Made by a program: the position numbers and the translations under genes
Notes under the pieces: generated by a model
Database searches by the model: none
What the model saw: only the letters and a program-made list of their open reading frames with translations
What the model was told of the DNA's origin: nothing
Shown: positions 48,730 to 59,767 of the stretch, piece after piece
Layout: each line of letters begins with the position of its first letter
Numbering within the stretch: the stretch's first letter is position 1
Origin: Grifola frondosa
Taxonomy: Eukaryota; Basidiomycota; Agaricomycetes; Polyporales; Grifolaceae
Assembly (NCBI GenBank): GCA_001683735.1
Contig: LUGG01000001.1
Coordinates: 2,728,001 to 2,792,000, forward strand
Direction: 5' to 3'
Length of the DNA stretch: 64,000 nt

Positions 48730-49847
48730 ATGCGCCTCTCAGCGAGTCATTCTCGTCCCCGGCGCTTGCCTCCTAGTGCCAGCGTTCCTCCTTGCCCCGA
48801 TGTCTTCCAGCCTCCTCTAGTCAGCACAGTTCCTATACAGCCGATATATATTGTGAATTCGCCTGTTGATGGGTCGTTGGAGAAGAAACCACGCCATCGC
48901 ATGACGGACTCACAGCTCGAACGACTTGAAGCGCTCTACCGGAAGAACACACATCCTACTAGGGCGGAGAAGCAAGAGCTGGCGGAAGACGTCGGCATGT
49001 AGGTGAATATCTATAACACGACAGACTGCTGCTGACGGTCCCATGTTTCAGGAGTATGAAGAGCGTTACTATCTGGTTCCAGAACAGGCGCCAAACCCGC
49101 CGTAAGAAGAACAAAACCAGGGATCCTTCACCGTTGATACCCCATCTGCGCAGATTTGCTATAGAATGTCCGGCGGACAGACTCTCTGTAACTTCTCAGA
49201 CACCTCTCATCGGCATGGACCCATTCATTAACGCTAACCAAGATTCGGCACAATCTAGTTGGACTCCGTATGATCCTTTGTCTGGCGAGAACAGGGATGA
49301 ACGTCTCGGGCATGATCTCCCGAAGCCTTCTCACTCCCGTGCTGCCTCTGTTCACTCCTCTGAATCCAGAAGCTCGTCCTCTCAACCGCCGCGGCTCACT
49401 CTTTGGCAGTATATGTTATCGTCTCCGCCTGAGATTTCCGCTCACTCTTCTAGCACTTCTTTGGCGAGGGGTCGAAAGCACACTGCAGATCGCGGCAGGG
49501 GTAGCATTGGACGTGCCGAATCCCACACTTCCCGGAGGCGCAACCTGGAGTGGGCGTGTGCGAGAATGGAGAAGCGACACAAGATTTACGACGAGGACGC
49601 GTCTGACGACTGTTACATGATTGGCCGATCAGATACGTCGCCGGGGAACTTGAGGTCCAAATCAACAAAGGATCATCCTCGTCTGTCGAAAGCCCTGCAG
49701 TTTGCTGCTCCCAAGCAGATCCGGATCCCTCACATCTCTATTCCGCGAGAGTACGACTCGCTGTTCTCCCCAGATGTCATTCTCGGCGCTTCACTGCTCC
49801 TCACGTTCAAGTATTCTGTGGAGTCCGACGTGGAAATGGAGGTATAA
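48730..49847 (+). CDS. Homeodomain transcription factor (second of a related set)
   Basis: Two exons, 48730-48998 and 49052-49847. The homeodomain runs from KPRHRMTDSQLERLEALYR through HPTRAEKQELAEDVGM to VTIWFQNRRQTRRKK. The intron splits the Met codon AT^G at exactly the same place as in the homeodomain gene at 44288. Downstream motifs also repeat: LWQYMLSSPPE, RRNLEWACARMEKR, and a C-terminal ILGASLLLTFKY segment like the partner's AMALLKFK. A Ser-rich linker lies between. The start MRLSASHSRPRR is the first ATG after a leader of about 440 bp. Strong DNA-binding call; biological role unknown. It lies on the same strand as its relative, with the lyase between them. Confidence 0.92.
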
Positions 49848-50176
49848 GCGGTACATGTTAACTCGCGTCTGGGATGGACAGAATTTCATCTTTCATGTAT
49901 CGATTCTTGATTTGTATGCAACGACATGTCACGTCCTAATAAATCAATGACTATGACCGGTTTGAAGAGCATCTTCAATTCAGATGGCCACAGGATATAT
50001 GAAAGACACTGATTGCACATATGGTACGCACGTAGCATGAGAGAACGGTTATTGATGCAGATAAGCTATTGATATGGATGCAGTAAGATGGCCATGGACA
50101 GCTATAGCGATGATGTGCAAGTCTTGAAACTACAGACGCAAACCCCTCCTTCCACCACATGTCGACATTAGCCACT

Positions 50177-53100
50177 TCAACCTAAAGATTTTTTCCTCTT
50201 CTTCCCTACTTTGACCGCTGAGGAAGGTGCGTTCGACGGTACAGTCGGCGCAGAATTGGGTACTTTTGGTGCGATTCCGTTACGTTTCGTAGAGACCCGT
50301 GTCGCAACTGGAGGAGCGGCGTGGCCACCATTACGATGATTCCACGCATGGCCGTTCGGTTTATGAATACCATTAACAGGTGGAGGCGGGACTGGCTGCT
50401 GCGTCCGTGGAGGAGCTATGATAATCAACTGAGTGATATACTTGGCCAAAGGAAGCGAACAGCACACCTTTGATTGCATATTGAACAAATAAGTCCACAA
50501 ACCCATCCATTTCTTGCCTATTTATATGGCGCTCAATGCGAGCACCCATAACGACAGAAGTCTCCTCCTCAGCGTCCACATCCATCTCCTCTTCCTCTTC
50601 TCGACGATCTGGTTCCTGCTCAGGGCGGCTATCACGAGGTTTCTCTTCAGGTCTCGCAGTCAAGAATCCGTCCATGACAGAATCGAACAGCGACTCCAGT
50701 GGCGGCATGAGATATGCGGGTGCATCGAATATCTCTGCAATTCCCTTCCCTCTCCCATGGTTGCGCAACATTGACGGCGGTAGATATGGCAGGGCCGGAG
50801 GGAACATCGGGGAACGCGGCTTCGCCGAAGATGTCCTGGAAGAGCGTTCTCTTTGTGACCACTTCACCTCTAGCGATCTCACGAGCAGTAGCACCTTCTT
50901 CGTCAGGCAACTTGACACCGTCACCAAAGACGACAACGGTCCAGGACTGAGTGATGCCAACAAGGGTGAAGAACGATGGATCAGAAGACAGCGAATTGAG
51001 GAAAGGGTCTGAAATAACGCTGCGGAGTTGAAATGGTAGTGTCCACGATGCAGACGGTGAGGGCGACGAAGGTCGGAATATGAGAACACGAGTGGACGGG
51101 GTCTCGGCAGTGGTGGAAGAGGGATGCTCAAATACAGCGAAAGCTTCTTCTTCAGGGTGCGAGATGAGCTGATCTATAGCGGAGGGACTATGGTAGTGCC
51201 ATCGCACTGAATATGCTAATGTCAGAACGTCAAATGCGGGTTAGAGCTGAAGCAACGAACTTGTCTGTGATATCAGATCCCAAAGCATCACGTCCTGTGC
51301 GCCATGAACTGCAAGGAAGCGGCCGCTCACACCGACAAAACGCGCCGACGACACTACCTTGCACTCGGCGCAAGTGAGGACTTGAAGAAGGGCATTCGTG
51401 TCGGGATCGTAAATTGCAACGTAGGGTCCTACAGACACCGCCAGTAACGATCCCTCCGGTGACCATGATACATCCGTGGGGATCTCTGAGCGGAAGCGGA
51501 AAGTTGAACGAGCCACCCAGAAATCTAATGTTTCTTGAGCACATGATCGGATTGGGCGAATGCGGCGACGTACCTTCGACGTCTCCAGACTTGGTTTTGG
51601 TTGACCGTATCCGCCACGCCTTGACATTCCCATCCTCTCCGGTCGTGACGAGAAATAAGCTGTCCTGATCCCTTGTCTTGGGCCTGAAAGCAACGCCTGT
51701 CACCTTCCTCAACCCATGAGGCCGATCAATCCTAGTATTCAATATCCAGAACCCGGCCTTACGATCCCACCACCATATCTTCATATAAACCTCTCCACGG
51801 AATGCCTCGTCCGCTTCTCGACTATCTATCGTTGCCATCCACTCTCCCGAGTCGCATACGACTACACGCTCTATACGCGATGGCTCTAGTGGTTTTTCAT
51901 CTCTTCGGGACACTCTATTTGAAGGTGAGACCTCAAGCTCAGATACAAGTTTGGATGTCGAAGGTGCGAATGTCTGCAACGATGTAGGATGTGAGGAAGG
52001 AAGGATAAGCGTCGACGTAAGCGAATGGATAGCCAGTGGCACAGCGGTAGACTTTGATGGTCTGTCATGGGATATTGCAGGATCTAAACAACAGTGAGAA
52101 ACCGGCTCAACCTTCACTGCTCTATGCTTACCTAGTTTAATGCGAGCTATAGCTCTTGAGATTTTGAGAGATCCGGCGCGGATAAAGACGAAGGATGCAT
52201 CAGCAAGACTAAGCAAGTATTCTTCCTCTTCATCCTTAGCCTTCGAGAGCGTAACATGCAATATAGGAGCTCCCACTCGCGGCACGTACTCCCTTTTTCC
52301 AGTATGCAGCTGCCAGATGACAAAGACGGCTTCTTCTCCTCCACTGAGAAGGTACGCACCATTCCCCGTGAAAGCAATGGAAGAGACCGCGTGCGCATGC
52401 CAATGCAGTGTCGTGGTCTGCGCTGTCTTTTGAACACCGACCGTCTTCACAGAGGTGTCTTCGTTTAGACAGTACCACAAGCGAATACATCCCGACGCAT
52501 CGCCGGTGGCGAAATATTCTTCCGAAGGATGAAATGCCAAGCATGTCAACCTCTCGGGTGAGACGAACTTCGTGAAACCCGCTTTAAAGTCGGCAGTTGA
52601 GCAGACGTAGGCCTTGTGCCCCGCAGTTGCAACTAACCACGCCCCGCTAGGTGAAAACACCAAGCCAGTCGTTGAGCGCGTTTTCCCAACCCCACTCACG
52701 TTCGAGGAGATCTGTATAGGCAAGCCAGCAGTTGCATTGGTAGGCCTCAGGGAGACACGGAGCACTGCAACGTTATCCTCGGTGGTCGATACGTGAGCTA
52801 TGATCACAGATGAGATAGTTTCGTAGAAGCAGGAGGAAATGTAACACCTTTGCTAGTTTTCTTTTTAGTTGGCCGAGCGACAGCAACGACCACGCAATCT
52901 CGGAACTTCTCGTGAGCTGTGAGGTGAAATATTGACTGCGAAAGATTGATGGTCTGTAGCAGCACCGCGTCCAGGAAGTCCCACACTCTGATAAAGCCAT
53001 CAAGCGACCCAGTAATCAACTGAAAAGAGTTGTGCGGATTCAAGACGGTCGCTGTTATGACATCGGACTGAGAAGAGCTCCCAGCGTCGTCCGATGTACT

Positions 53101-53472
53101 AGAAGCGGGCACGTTCAAGGTCGAAATCACTTCTCCAGTAGCGGTGGAGTAAATCTTGACGGAGGGTCCCACGGCGGAAAAGAAATAACTGAAAAGACGT
53201 GAAGGACTTCATAAACTTCACGTGGAAAGCACACACCTTCCGTCCTTCGTAAATAGAGGGGGTACTCGGCTAGCCGAGGAGTCTGTAAGGGATTTCCATG
53301 ACCAACACTCTTCTTCCTCGTCGGTCTGTTTGCCCTTGGCTTTCCTGCGCTTGCGAGGATGACTGGGAGCTTTTGGAGAGTCAGGGAGGGGTATATCTTG
53401 CGATACCTTAGCACCGCTAGTTTTGGCGTCCGACGCTGGCATAGCACGCGTCTTCGCGACGGCCACAGGCAT
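50177..53472 (-). CDS. WDR75/Utp17 (Nan1)-like WD40 protein of the small-subunit processome
   Basis: This is a large beta-propeller protein with a basic N-terminus (PSHPRKRRKAKGK) typical of nucleolar factors. First blades: VGPSVKIYSTATGEVIS, QLITGSLDGFIRVWDFLDAV. Middle: LTCLAFHPSEEYFATGDASG, IRLWYCLNED, VSSIAFTGNGAYLLSGGEEA. Later: PHGLRKVTGVAFRPKT, then FWVARSTFRFRSEIPTDVSW and EGSLLAVSVGPYVAIYD, the arrangement seen in WDR75/Utp17. These proteins bind pre-rRNA early in the nucleolus. The C-terminus has an acidic patch (EEEEEMDVDAEEE) and a Lys-rich end, KVGKKRKKSLG. About seven introns; for instance GTACGT near 51574 joins DVE to FWVARS. Frames are intact. WD40 identity is certain; the Utp17 assignment is likely. 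Confidence 0.77.
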
Positions 53473-53811
53473 TTCGTCGAGGCAGAGAGCAAAGTGAGGT
53501 CTCCAAAAAATTACCACGTGCCAAATCAGGCAATCGAAACGGACCAGCGCTTGAGCGGCTTTTGTAGCACAAGACATCAGTAACACAGTCCGAAAGGTCA
53601 TCTCGAGATGTATTCGTTACATTCAACCACCATAAAGTGGATAAGATACTAGGGCGACAGATATGGCAGGGTATCCAAGTACATAGGCCGTTTCGTCTTT
53701 TACAACAGTCCGAACCGTATACCACGGTGCTATATCCCATAAAGCACAGCAAACTGCATAGTAGTGAGACAGTGTAGCCATAGGCGTTAGCAGAAATACA
53801 TTGAAAGCATG

Positions 53812-56800
53812 TCACCATATTTGGGGAGCAGGCGGAAGATAATCATTGGGCAGCAAGAACGCGTCGATGCCGTTGGCAGAGAATGACGCGCCACCCAATG
53901 ACTGGTCAGAGAGCCACACGGGAAGCTGCTCATTAGCCGTGGCCTCGAAACCCCGCCAGATATGATCGATATTAGGTGCATATTGTTGGGCAAATTGCTG
54001 TTGAGGTACGCCCATATGCATTTGGCCCATCGCCTCAGGGTGGGCTGAGTATGGCGAGTCGAACGTAGGAGAGATGGGCTGCTGCGAATTAACGGATTGG
54101 CTGATGGCGTCAGAGGAATACCCCGCGGCATCGCTCTGAGAGCGATGGCGCTGCTCGCGCGCTGTTTTAGGCGAGCGGGATGTAGAGAGTGACTTTCGTT
54201 TTCTGAACCGCTTCAACATCAATTGCAACGTCAATGCGTATCGTTTCCCAGGAACTGTGATTGCTTGTGTCAATATAACGCAGACACAAAGGTTCAAAGA
54301 ACACACCTTCCGACAGAAGTGCAGATAGACGTTCTACAAGCGTCCTAATCTCTTGGATATCACATTGATCAGGGCTGCAAATTTCCTTCAGTATCTTCTC
54401 AGTGTAGAAAAATGAGCACACTCACAATAAGCGGCATAACCGCAAGAGGAACGAAGCTGAAAATGTCGCAGTTGCATGTGTATAGTGAACCGCTGATATG
54501 GTACGATGAATATGAATTGCCTATGTAAACAAGATGATAAAGGACAACATACCATATTTCATACCTTCCCTGTATGAAGGAGAATTGACCGTGATATCTA
54601 AAATCTGTCGTCCAATATCTATGGACCTGATGGCCAGTTCCCGTTGGTTGGGTGGCATCCTCTGTACATCGTCCGGCCCGTCAATACCTCTCAGCGCAGT
54701 GGCGTTGTGGAAAAGCTCAGCATGAAGATGCTGGATTTGTAGACTTTGCCGGTAGAATGCTAGAAAAGGTCATATCTTAGCCACCTAAAGCACGTAGCAA
54801 CACAGGTCAACACACCTGCGTCCTCGTACTTTTGCGAAAAGGCCTGATCCCAAGTGGCGTACCAATGACGGAACTCCTGATCAGCTTCGTGAAGGACGTT
54901 GAGAGTGATTTCGTCGACAGGGCGATCGAATAACGGAGACAAGTTGTTGTGCACACGCTCCCGAATGGCCATGAGCTCCACCGTAGACACAAGCCGCATG
55001 TCATCTTCGATAGCAAGAGGATGCGAGAGAAGGAGCCGGCACTGCCAGATACTCTCGTCGTCCTTCAAGATCGCGGGGCGACCCGTCCCATACGACATTC
55101 TACACACAGCACAGTCTCAGTGATACACCCTGGGCCAACCTTCCACATGACACGCACTGATGCTCGAACAGATACAAGCAAAACCAAGTCCGCGCAGAGA
55201 TAACCAGCTCCCGGTCCTTGCTCGACGATGATGCCTTGTTAGCTTTCATTCTCTTGAGAAGCTCGGGCCAAGCTTTATGCATGGCTGAACAAACTAATGT
55301 CAGCTCGATCGAAAACTCGTGGTGGTGTACTCACATAGTTCCATAGCCATCCGAACCGCATGACCTCCGCTTAACCATCCATTATCCGACCAGCCAGATA
55401 CGAGAACTATATTTACGTTAGTCTCGGCTTGTAACACGTCGCATATCTCGCTTACTCATTGCTTGAACCGCTTCTTGCCGTGTGACCGGCGAGAAGAGTG
55501 TAGCGCAGGAGATGGCTTGCACTTCTTCCAGACATTTCATGAATATATCACTGGGATTTCCTGGGGAAAAATCATTGAGAGACTGCACCACTACCACCGG
55601 AAGAGACTCACCGCCTCCATCCCGGACTTTCGCGGCAACCATACAAATACAATCAACAGCAAATGGAGAACGCTCGTGCAAAGCATCGAAAGTATCCACT
55701 GAGGCGTCAAAGATAGGCAAGAAAGTAGAACAACCATGGTAAAATCTACACATACAACATCAGTGAACTACTAGTGAATGGACACGAAAAACACCTACAT
55801 TCTGAAGAGTTCGCGCGCGTCAGCTTCGGACAGAATCTTCTTGGTGACGACTAAAGACGGAAATGAGACTGCCAACGTAAGCATGATTATAAAAAAAGAA
55901 AGATACCATCAGGGAAGGTCGTGGAACGAGGCAATTTGTGTTGGACCTTCCTCCGTTTGGCAGGGCGAGGCTGTCGCGGCTCCGGAGATGTCGTCCTCGC
56001 GCGACTCTGTGACTCACTTTCGCCACCGTTTTCCTAATCAGATCACAAGACATTGAGCGCAGCGCATAAGCGCAGCATGTAATTCCTGACATACCTTGGC
56101 GGCCCGTTCAATGGCCACATCGGCCAATCCTCGCAAGACTTCCCACGGAGCTACGAGACCAGATGCGGGGAGCTCCCCGTCATCTTCCTCGACTTCCGAA
56201 GAGTCAGCGCTTGTAACGGTCGAAGACGGCGGCGCAGCTCTCTTGGAACCAGACGCTGCTTCAGGCCCATTGGGAGGTCTTTGGTGCTGGCGAGACGATT
56301 GACCATCAGCTGCATTATAGCGCATTGACGATACATTCGTCGGCTGCGACCGTGGTGGCCCCATGGACTCAATGCTAGAAAATGGAGGGAGCGTTGTGCT
56401 ATGCTGACCGCTCTGATTGTGACCTGGCGCAGCGGCATTGTACATCATGTTCGGCGGAACTTGCGGGGGATGGAATTCGCCTTGGGCGGTTGGTCGATGT
56501 CCTGCAGGGGCCATAGTGGGGCTTTGATACGAAGCGGACATCTGCTCCCTATGTTGACGATTCATCATGGGTCCATGAGTGGGTGGAACACCGCTGCTGG
56601 TGGATACAGACGATCCATGAGCGGTGTCCACCATAAGCTGCGGCGGATGAGGACCGGTGGAGGGTGTAGAGACGCCCGGGGAACCTACCGATTGCGCGCT
56701 GGGTGAATGATTGACAAATGGAGGATATGTAGAGGGCGAACGGGAGTGGAGGGGACACCACCACGTAGATGAGTAGCTATCTCGACGAGCGTGTTCTGTA

Positions 56801-57296
56801 TGACTGTTTGTGTTTGTCGGATATCCGCAACATGGGCTTCGAGGCTGCGAATGCGCCTGCGGAGATGCGATAAGGTATAGCAAGCTGAGCTGATGTGTTC
56901 GACTCACTCCAGTCCGGCCTCACCAGTCAGGCTAGCTTCTCTGGTGGGCTTTTCGAAGAGGCACTCCAGACCTGCGTGCCTGCATCGCCTGCAAGGAGGG
57001 TTCTCGGCACCCTCACATCGCATCTTCTGCTTTCTGCATGCATTCTGATATTGGTGACGTGAGGGCCGTCGGCCGACACCAACATGTAGACGAAGCAATA
57101 ATACTTACACATGCGCCTGCAAGGTGATCAACATGGACTGATCGCACGGCGGGTAAAACAAGAGGGACATACGGGGAACCCTGTTCAACGTCCTCACAGC
57201 CGGCTTTGAATCTGGCTTTTGTCCCGACTTGGAGTCGACCTCCATCTCCTCCTGCTTCTTGACGGTTGCGCCGCTGCCGTTGCTACCTGGGTCCAT
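53812..57296 (-). CDS. Zn2Cys6 (Gal4-type) fungal transcription factor
   Basis: The DNA-binding cluster is assembled over three exons: NRVPR + AC + NACRKQKMRCEG, followed by PPCRRCRHAGLEC. This gives C-x2-C-x6-C-x7-C-x2-C-x6-C, a canonical binuclear zinc cluster. A heptad-like segment (IRSLEAHVADIRQTQ) follows as a likely dimer helix. Next is a long Pro/Ser/Gln-rich linker with HSPSAQSVGSPGVSTPSTG, then an acidic stretch and LVAPWEVLRGLADVAIERA. The middle homology region has FYHGCSTFLPIFDASVDTF and LPRLLLSHPLAIEDDMRL-like helices. The C-terminus ends NDYLPPAPQIW. At least ten short introns. The start is MDPGSNGSGATVKKQ. The regulated pathway cannot be told from sequence. Confidence 0.9.
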
Positions 57297-58392
57297 AGTT
57301 CAGACACGGAGTGCGCCCGTGAAAGATCCAAGACAAGTCCGAAGCAGGACAGATGGGCAGAGGGGGAGGAAGGTCGTCGACGAGAGGAAAGTGATCAGGC
57401 TGTAAACAAGGACAAGCGAGAGGCCTGCCATGCGCTGAGCCCCAGATAGCCGTACACGTTCCTACACGTTCCTCCCCTTCCTCTCCTTCTTTTTCCATCT
57501 CAAGACTGGCGTTCATCACACACCGCAGTGCTCTCCAGTGCTTCGTATTGTCAATACCTCCGTGGGCGTGGGATATGCCTTTCCCCCCAGTGCACTGTCG
57601 CTACCCTACATTGTCGCGATATTTCAGAATATTGACTTCAGAGTTCGTGGGTTGCTTCGCGAGCTCTGGATTGACCTCGAGCCCTTCCTTTTCCTCACTA
57701 TCATCTGATACGAGGATACCATTTCAAGATACGCGGCGATCTCAGCTTCGCTGCACGGAGGCACTACTTCGCACGACTAGTGTGGATATCCTTGCTCTTG
57801 CGTGCCTCGTATCTGTGGCCATGCTCACAAATGCTTTTATGCCGTATATCCGGCATACGACCAGCTGGTCTCTTAGCAGGTGTTTTGATGTGTCTGTATG
57901 ATCCGATGTATTCACTCATCATCTGAACGACGCGTTCTCGTTGGCATCTTCGCAATTCTACGAATGCGAGATTGATAGGCATCCGAGTTACGCAACGGAG
58001 CACATCGGCTGAGATCTCGGCAGTTTGTGCGACGGACATATCGCCCGCCCGCCGGCTCCTCGGTCCATGAGCTCAAGAAGTACCGCGTACAGCTCTTCCG
58101 TACCTACAATAATGCCAGTTGTTATAAACTTTCACGACAAGTGTGCCATCCAATTGTCGGTCTTCTCTACTTCCTCTCGGAGTACTCGAGTATCCAATCA
58201 TTCAGTGAATATTATGGGAGAGACGGAGCTGGTGGAAATATACAACAGTACTATACTGTACACGACTCGATGCGAATATAATCAAACTACATAAGTGTTA
58301 TAAGAAACCCGAAGCTCGACCGCAGACATCTATATTTCGACGGATTAGCAGGGATGTCAACGATGGCGATTCAATTGATGAAACTCACGCTT
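57297..58392. other. Intergenic region with unrecognised short ORFs
   Basis: About 1.1 kb upstream of the Zn2Cys6 gene. The longest plausible frame is a minus-strand 91-codon reading from 58039 (MSVAQTAEISADVLRC...), basic at its C-terminal end and without a recognised domain. I do not call it a gene. The region should hold the Zn2Cys6 promoter. Confidence 0.3.
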
Positions 58393-59007
58393 CTAACAGG
58401 ATGTCGCCAGCAACAAAAGCGCGTATGCTGCCTCCCTCTCCCGCGCGAGGAATGAGGCGAGCGTAGAGATAGCGTGCATATCGTAGTCACCCGTAGAGTC
58501 CTCGGAGACGTCGTCCTCACTGTCCAGCTCCGTATCAGAGACGTCGACAAACGTCTCAACTTGACGCATAGACGAAGGACCGGCCTCCACCATGTCGACG
58601 CGGAAAATTGGCGTCTCCCCGCTCAAAGTCAAATCCTGAACGTTCTCCTTGTTCGACATATTCTGGGGTCGTTTCTGCGGTCGGAGTCCTGCCTTGACGA
58701 GATTACCTCGTTGGTTACGGAAACGATTAATGACCTTCGGTACTGCTCTACAAACAAATATGAGCGACATCAATGACGTAGTTGTATAAACCAGGACGAA
58801 CAAATTAAGATCATCAGCTATAAGTTTGAGCTGGTCTTTAGAAGGGTATGGATTACGTTCAAAGGCCTTTTGGAACCGCTCAGCCTGAGCCTGAGTGAAG
58901 GGTATCTTGTATCCTGAAAAACTGGCACTATACATCCGTCTCTTCGATGAAGAAGAGTAGAATGAAGAGCGGGATTTGCTTGATGATGAGGTGGCGCTAC
59001 GGGCCAT
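58393..59007 (-). CDS. Divergent homeodomain protein (third of a related set)
   Basis: Exons 58802-59007 and 58393-58747. After a Ser/Lys-rich N-terminus, the homeodomain reads YKIPFTQAQAERFQKAFER, then YPSKDQLKLIADDLNL, then a recognition helix VPKVINRFRNQRGNLV. N51 is kept, but W48 is Arg, Q50 is Arg and R52 is Gln, so DNA contact and packing should differ from normal. The intron splits a Leu codon TT^A eight residues before position 48, the same place and phase as in the other two homeodomain genes. The C-terminal part is acidic (DTELDSEDDVSEDSTGD) and ends with a hydrophobic helix (AISTLASFLAREREAAYAL). Start chosen at MARSATSSSSK (59007); an in-frame Met lies ten codons upstream. Homeodomain origin is likely; DNA binding is uncertain. 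Confidence 0.8.
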   Translation of the reverse strand: MARSATSSSSKSRSSFYSSSSKRRMYSASFSGYKIPFTQAQAERFQKAFERNPYPSKDQLKLIADDLNLFVLVYTTTSLMSLIFVCRAVPKVINRFRNQRGNLVKAGLRPQKRPQNMSNKENVQDLTLSGETPIFRVDMVEAGPSSMRQVETFVDVSDTELDSEDDVSEDSTGDYDMHAISTLASFLAREREAAYALLLLATSC

Positions 59008-59767
59008 GATACTATAAAGTGATAAGGTGCAAGGCAAAAGGGGAGATTGCTACGAGGCGGAGTTGGGCACCGGAGCCGTAGTCAACTGTCCTGCTTTAAG
59101 CATTAGCAGCTTGTGGTAACGGAGTGGCATAGGACAAAGCATGTTGACGCTTTGAACCAGGTGGCTGCTTTCAGCTTAGGGCGCGTTTGTGGCGCGAACT
59201 CAACAAAGCTATAAAATTTCCACCGATTAAACGATTCAAGCGGTGAAATGTGATCGCGGTTTTACGTACCGGCATGATAACACATTATGCCCCTTTGCTG
59301 GTCAATTCTGTGTGAGTGACCTCCGACGAGTCGTCGGTCATGTCTTATGATATTATGACGGGCGGCGAGAAGGACGTTAGGTCCATTAGGTCCCAGGGGA
59401 GGGGACAATTTTCTGCTCGCGAGAAGTGTATGCTGTATGACTATAATCTGAGAGTGGCACTTGGGCCAGGTTGGACTTGGACCCTGTGTGGTTTTTTCTT
59501 GAAAAAAAAAACAACGGTACTGCCGCAGCTGCACTAGCGTCGGTTGAGATCGACGACGACACGGAGTTCGCCGAGGACACGATCTGATCTTCATCCGGGA
59601 TCTCCGGCGCGGGACTACTTTGTGAATCACCACCACTTCACACCTTCCACGTCGACGCTGTTCACGCTTGTCCTTTCCATCTTTATTCTTTTTTTTTCAG
59701 CCCTTTCGCGCAATCACCTTTCGTGCAATTAACTTTTGTGCAACTACCAACGCTCATCGCAGTCAAA
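59008..59767. other. Divergent intergenic region with poly-A and poly-T tracts
   Basis: About 760 bp between the divergent homeodomain and Yop1-like genes. It contains a run of ten A near 59501-59511 and a run of nine T near 59690. No gene is recognised; both promoters should be here. Confidence 0.4.

Noticed and set aside
44288..59007. Homeodomain (A/HD) mating-type locus
   Set aside because: Mating HD genes are normally a divergent HD1/HD2 pair next to MIP1 and beta-fg. Here the genes are in other orientations, are related to each other, and neither marker gene is in the window.
59501..59700. Poly-A and poly-T tracts as a retroposon or LINE tail
   Set aside because: No reverse transcriptase, target-site duplication or other element sequence is nearby; they fit promoter or 5' leader tracts.
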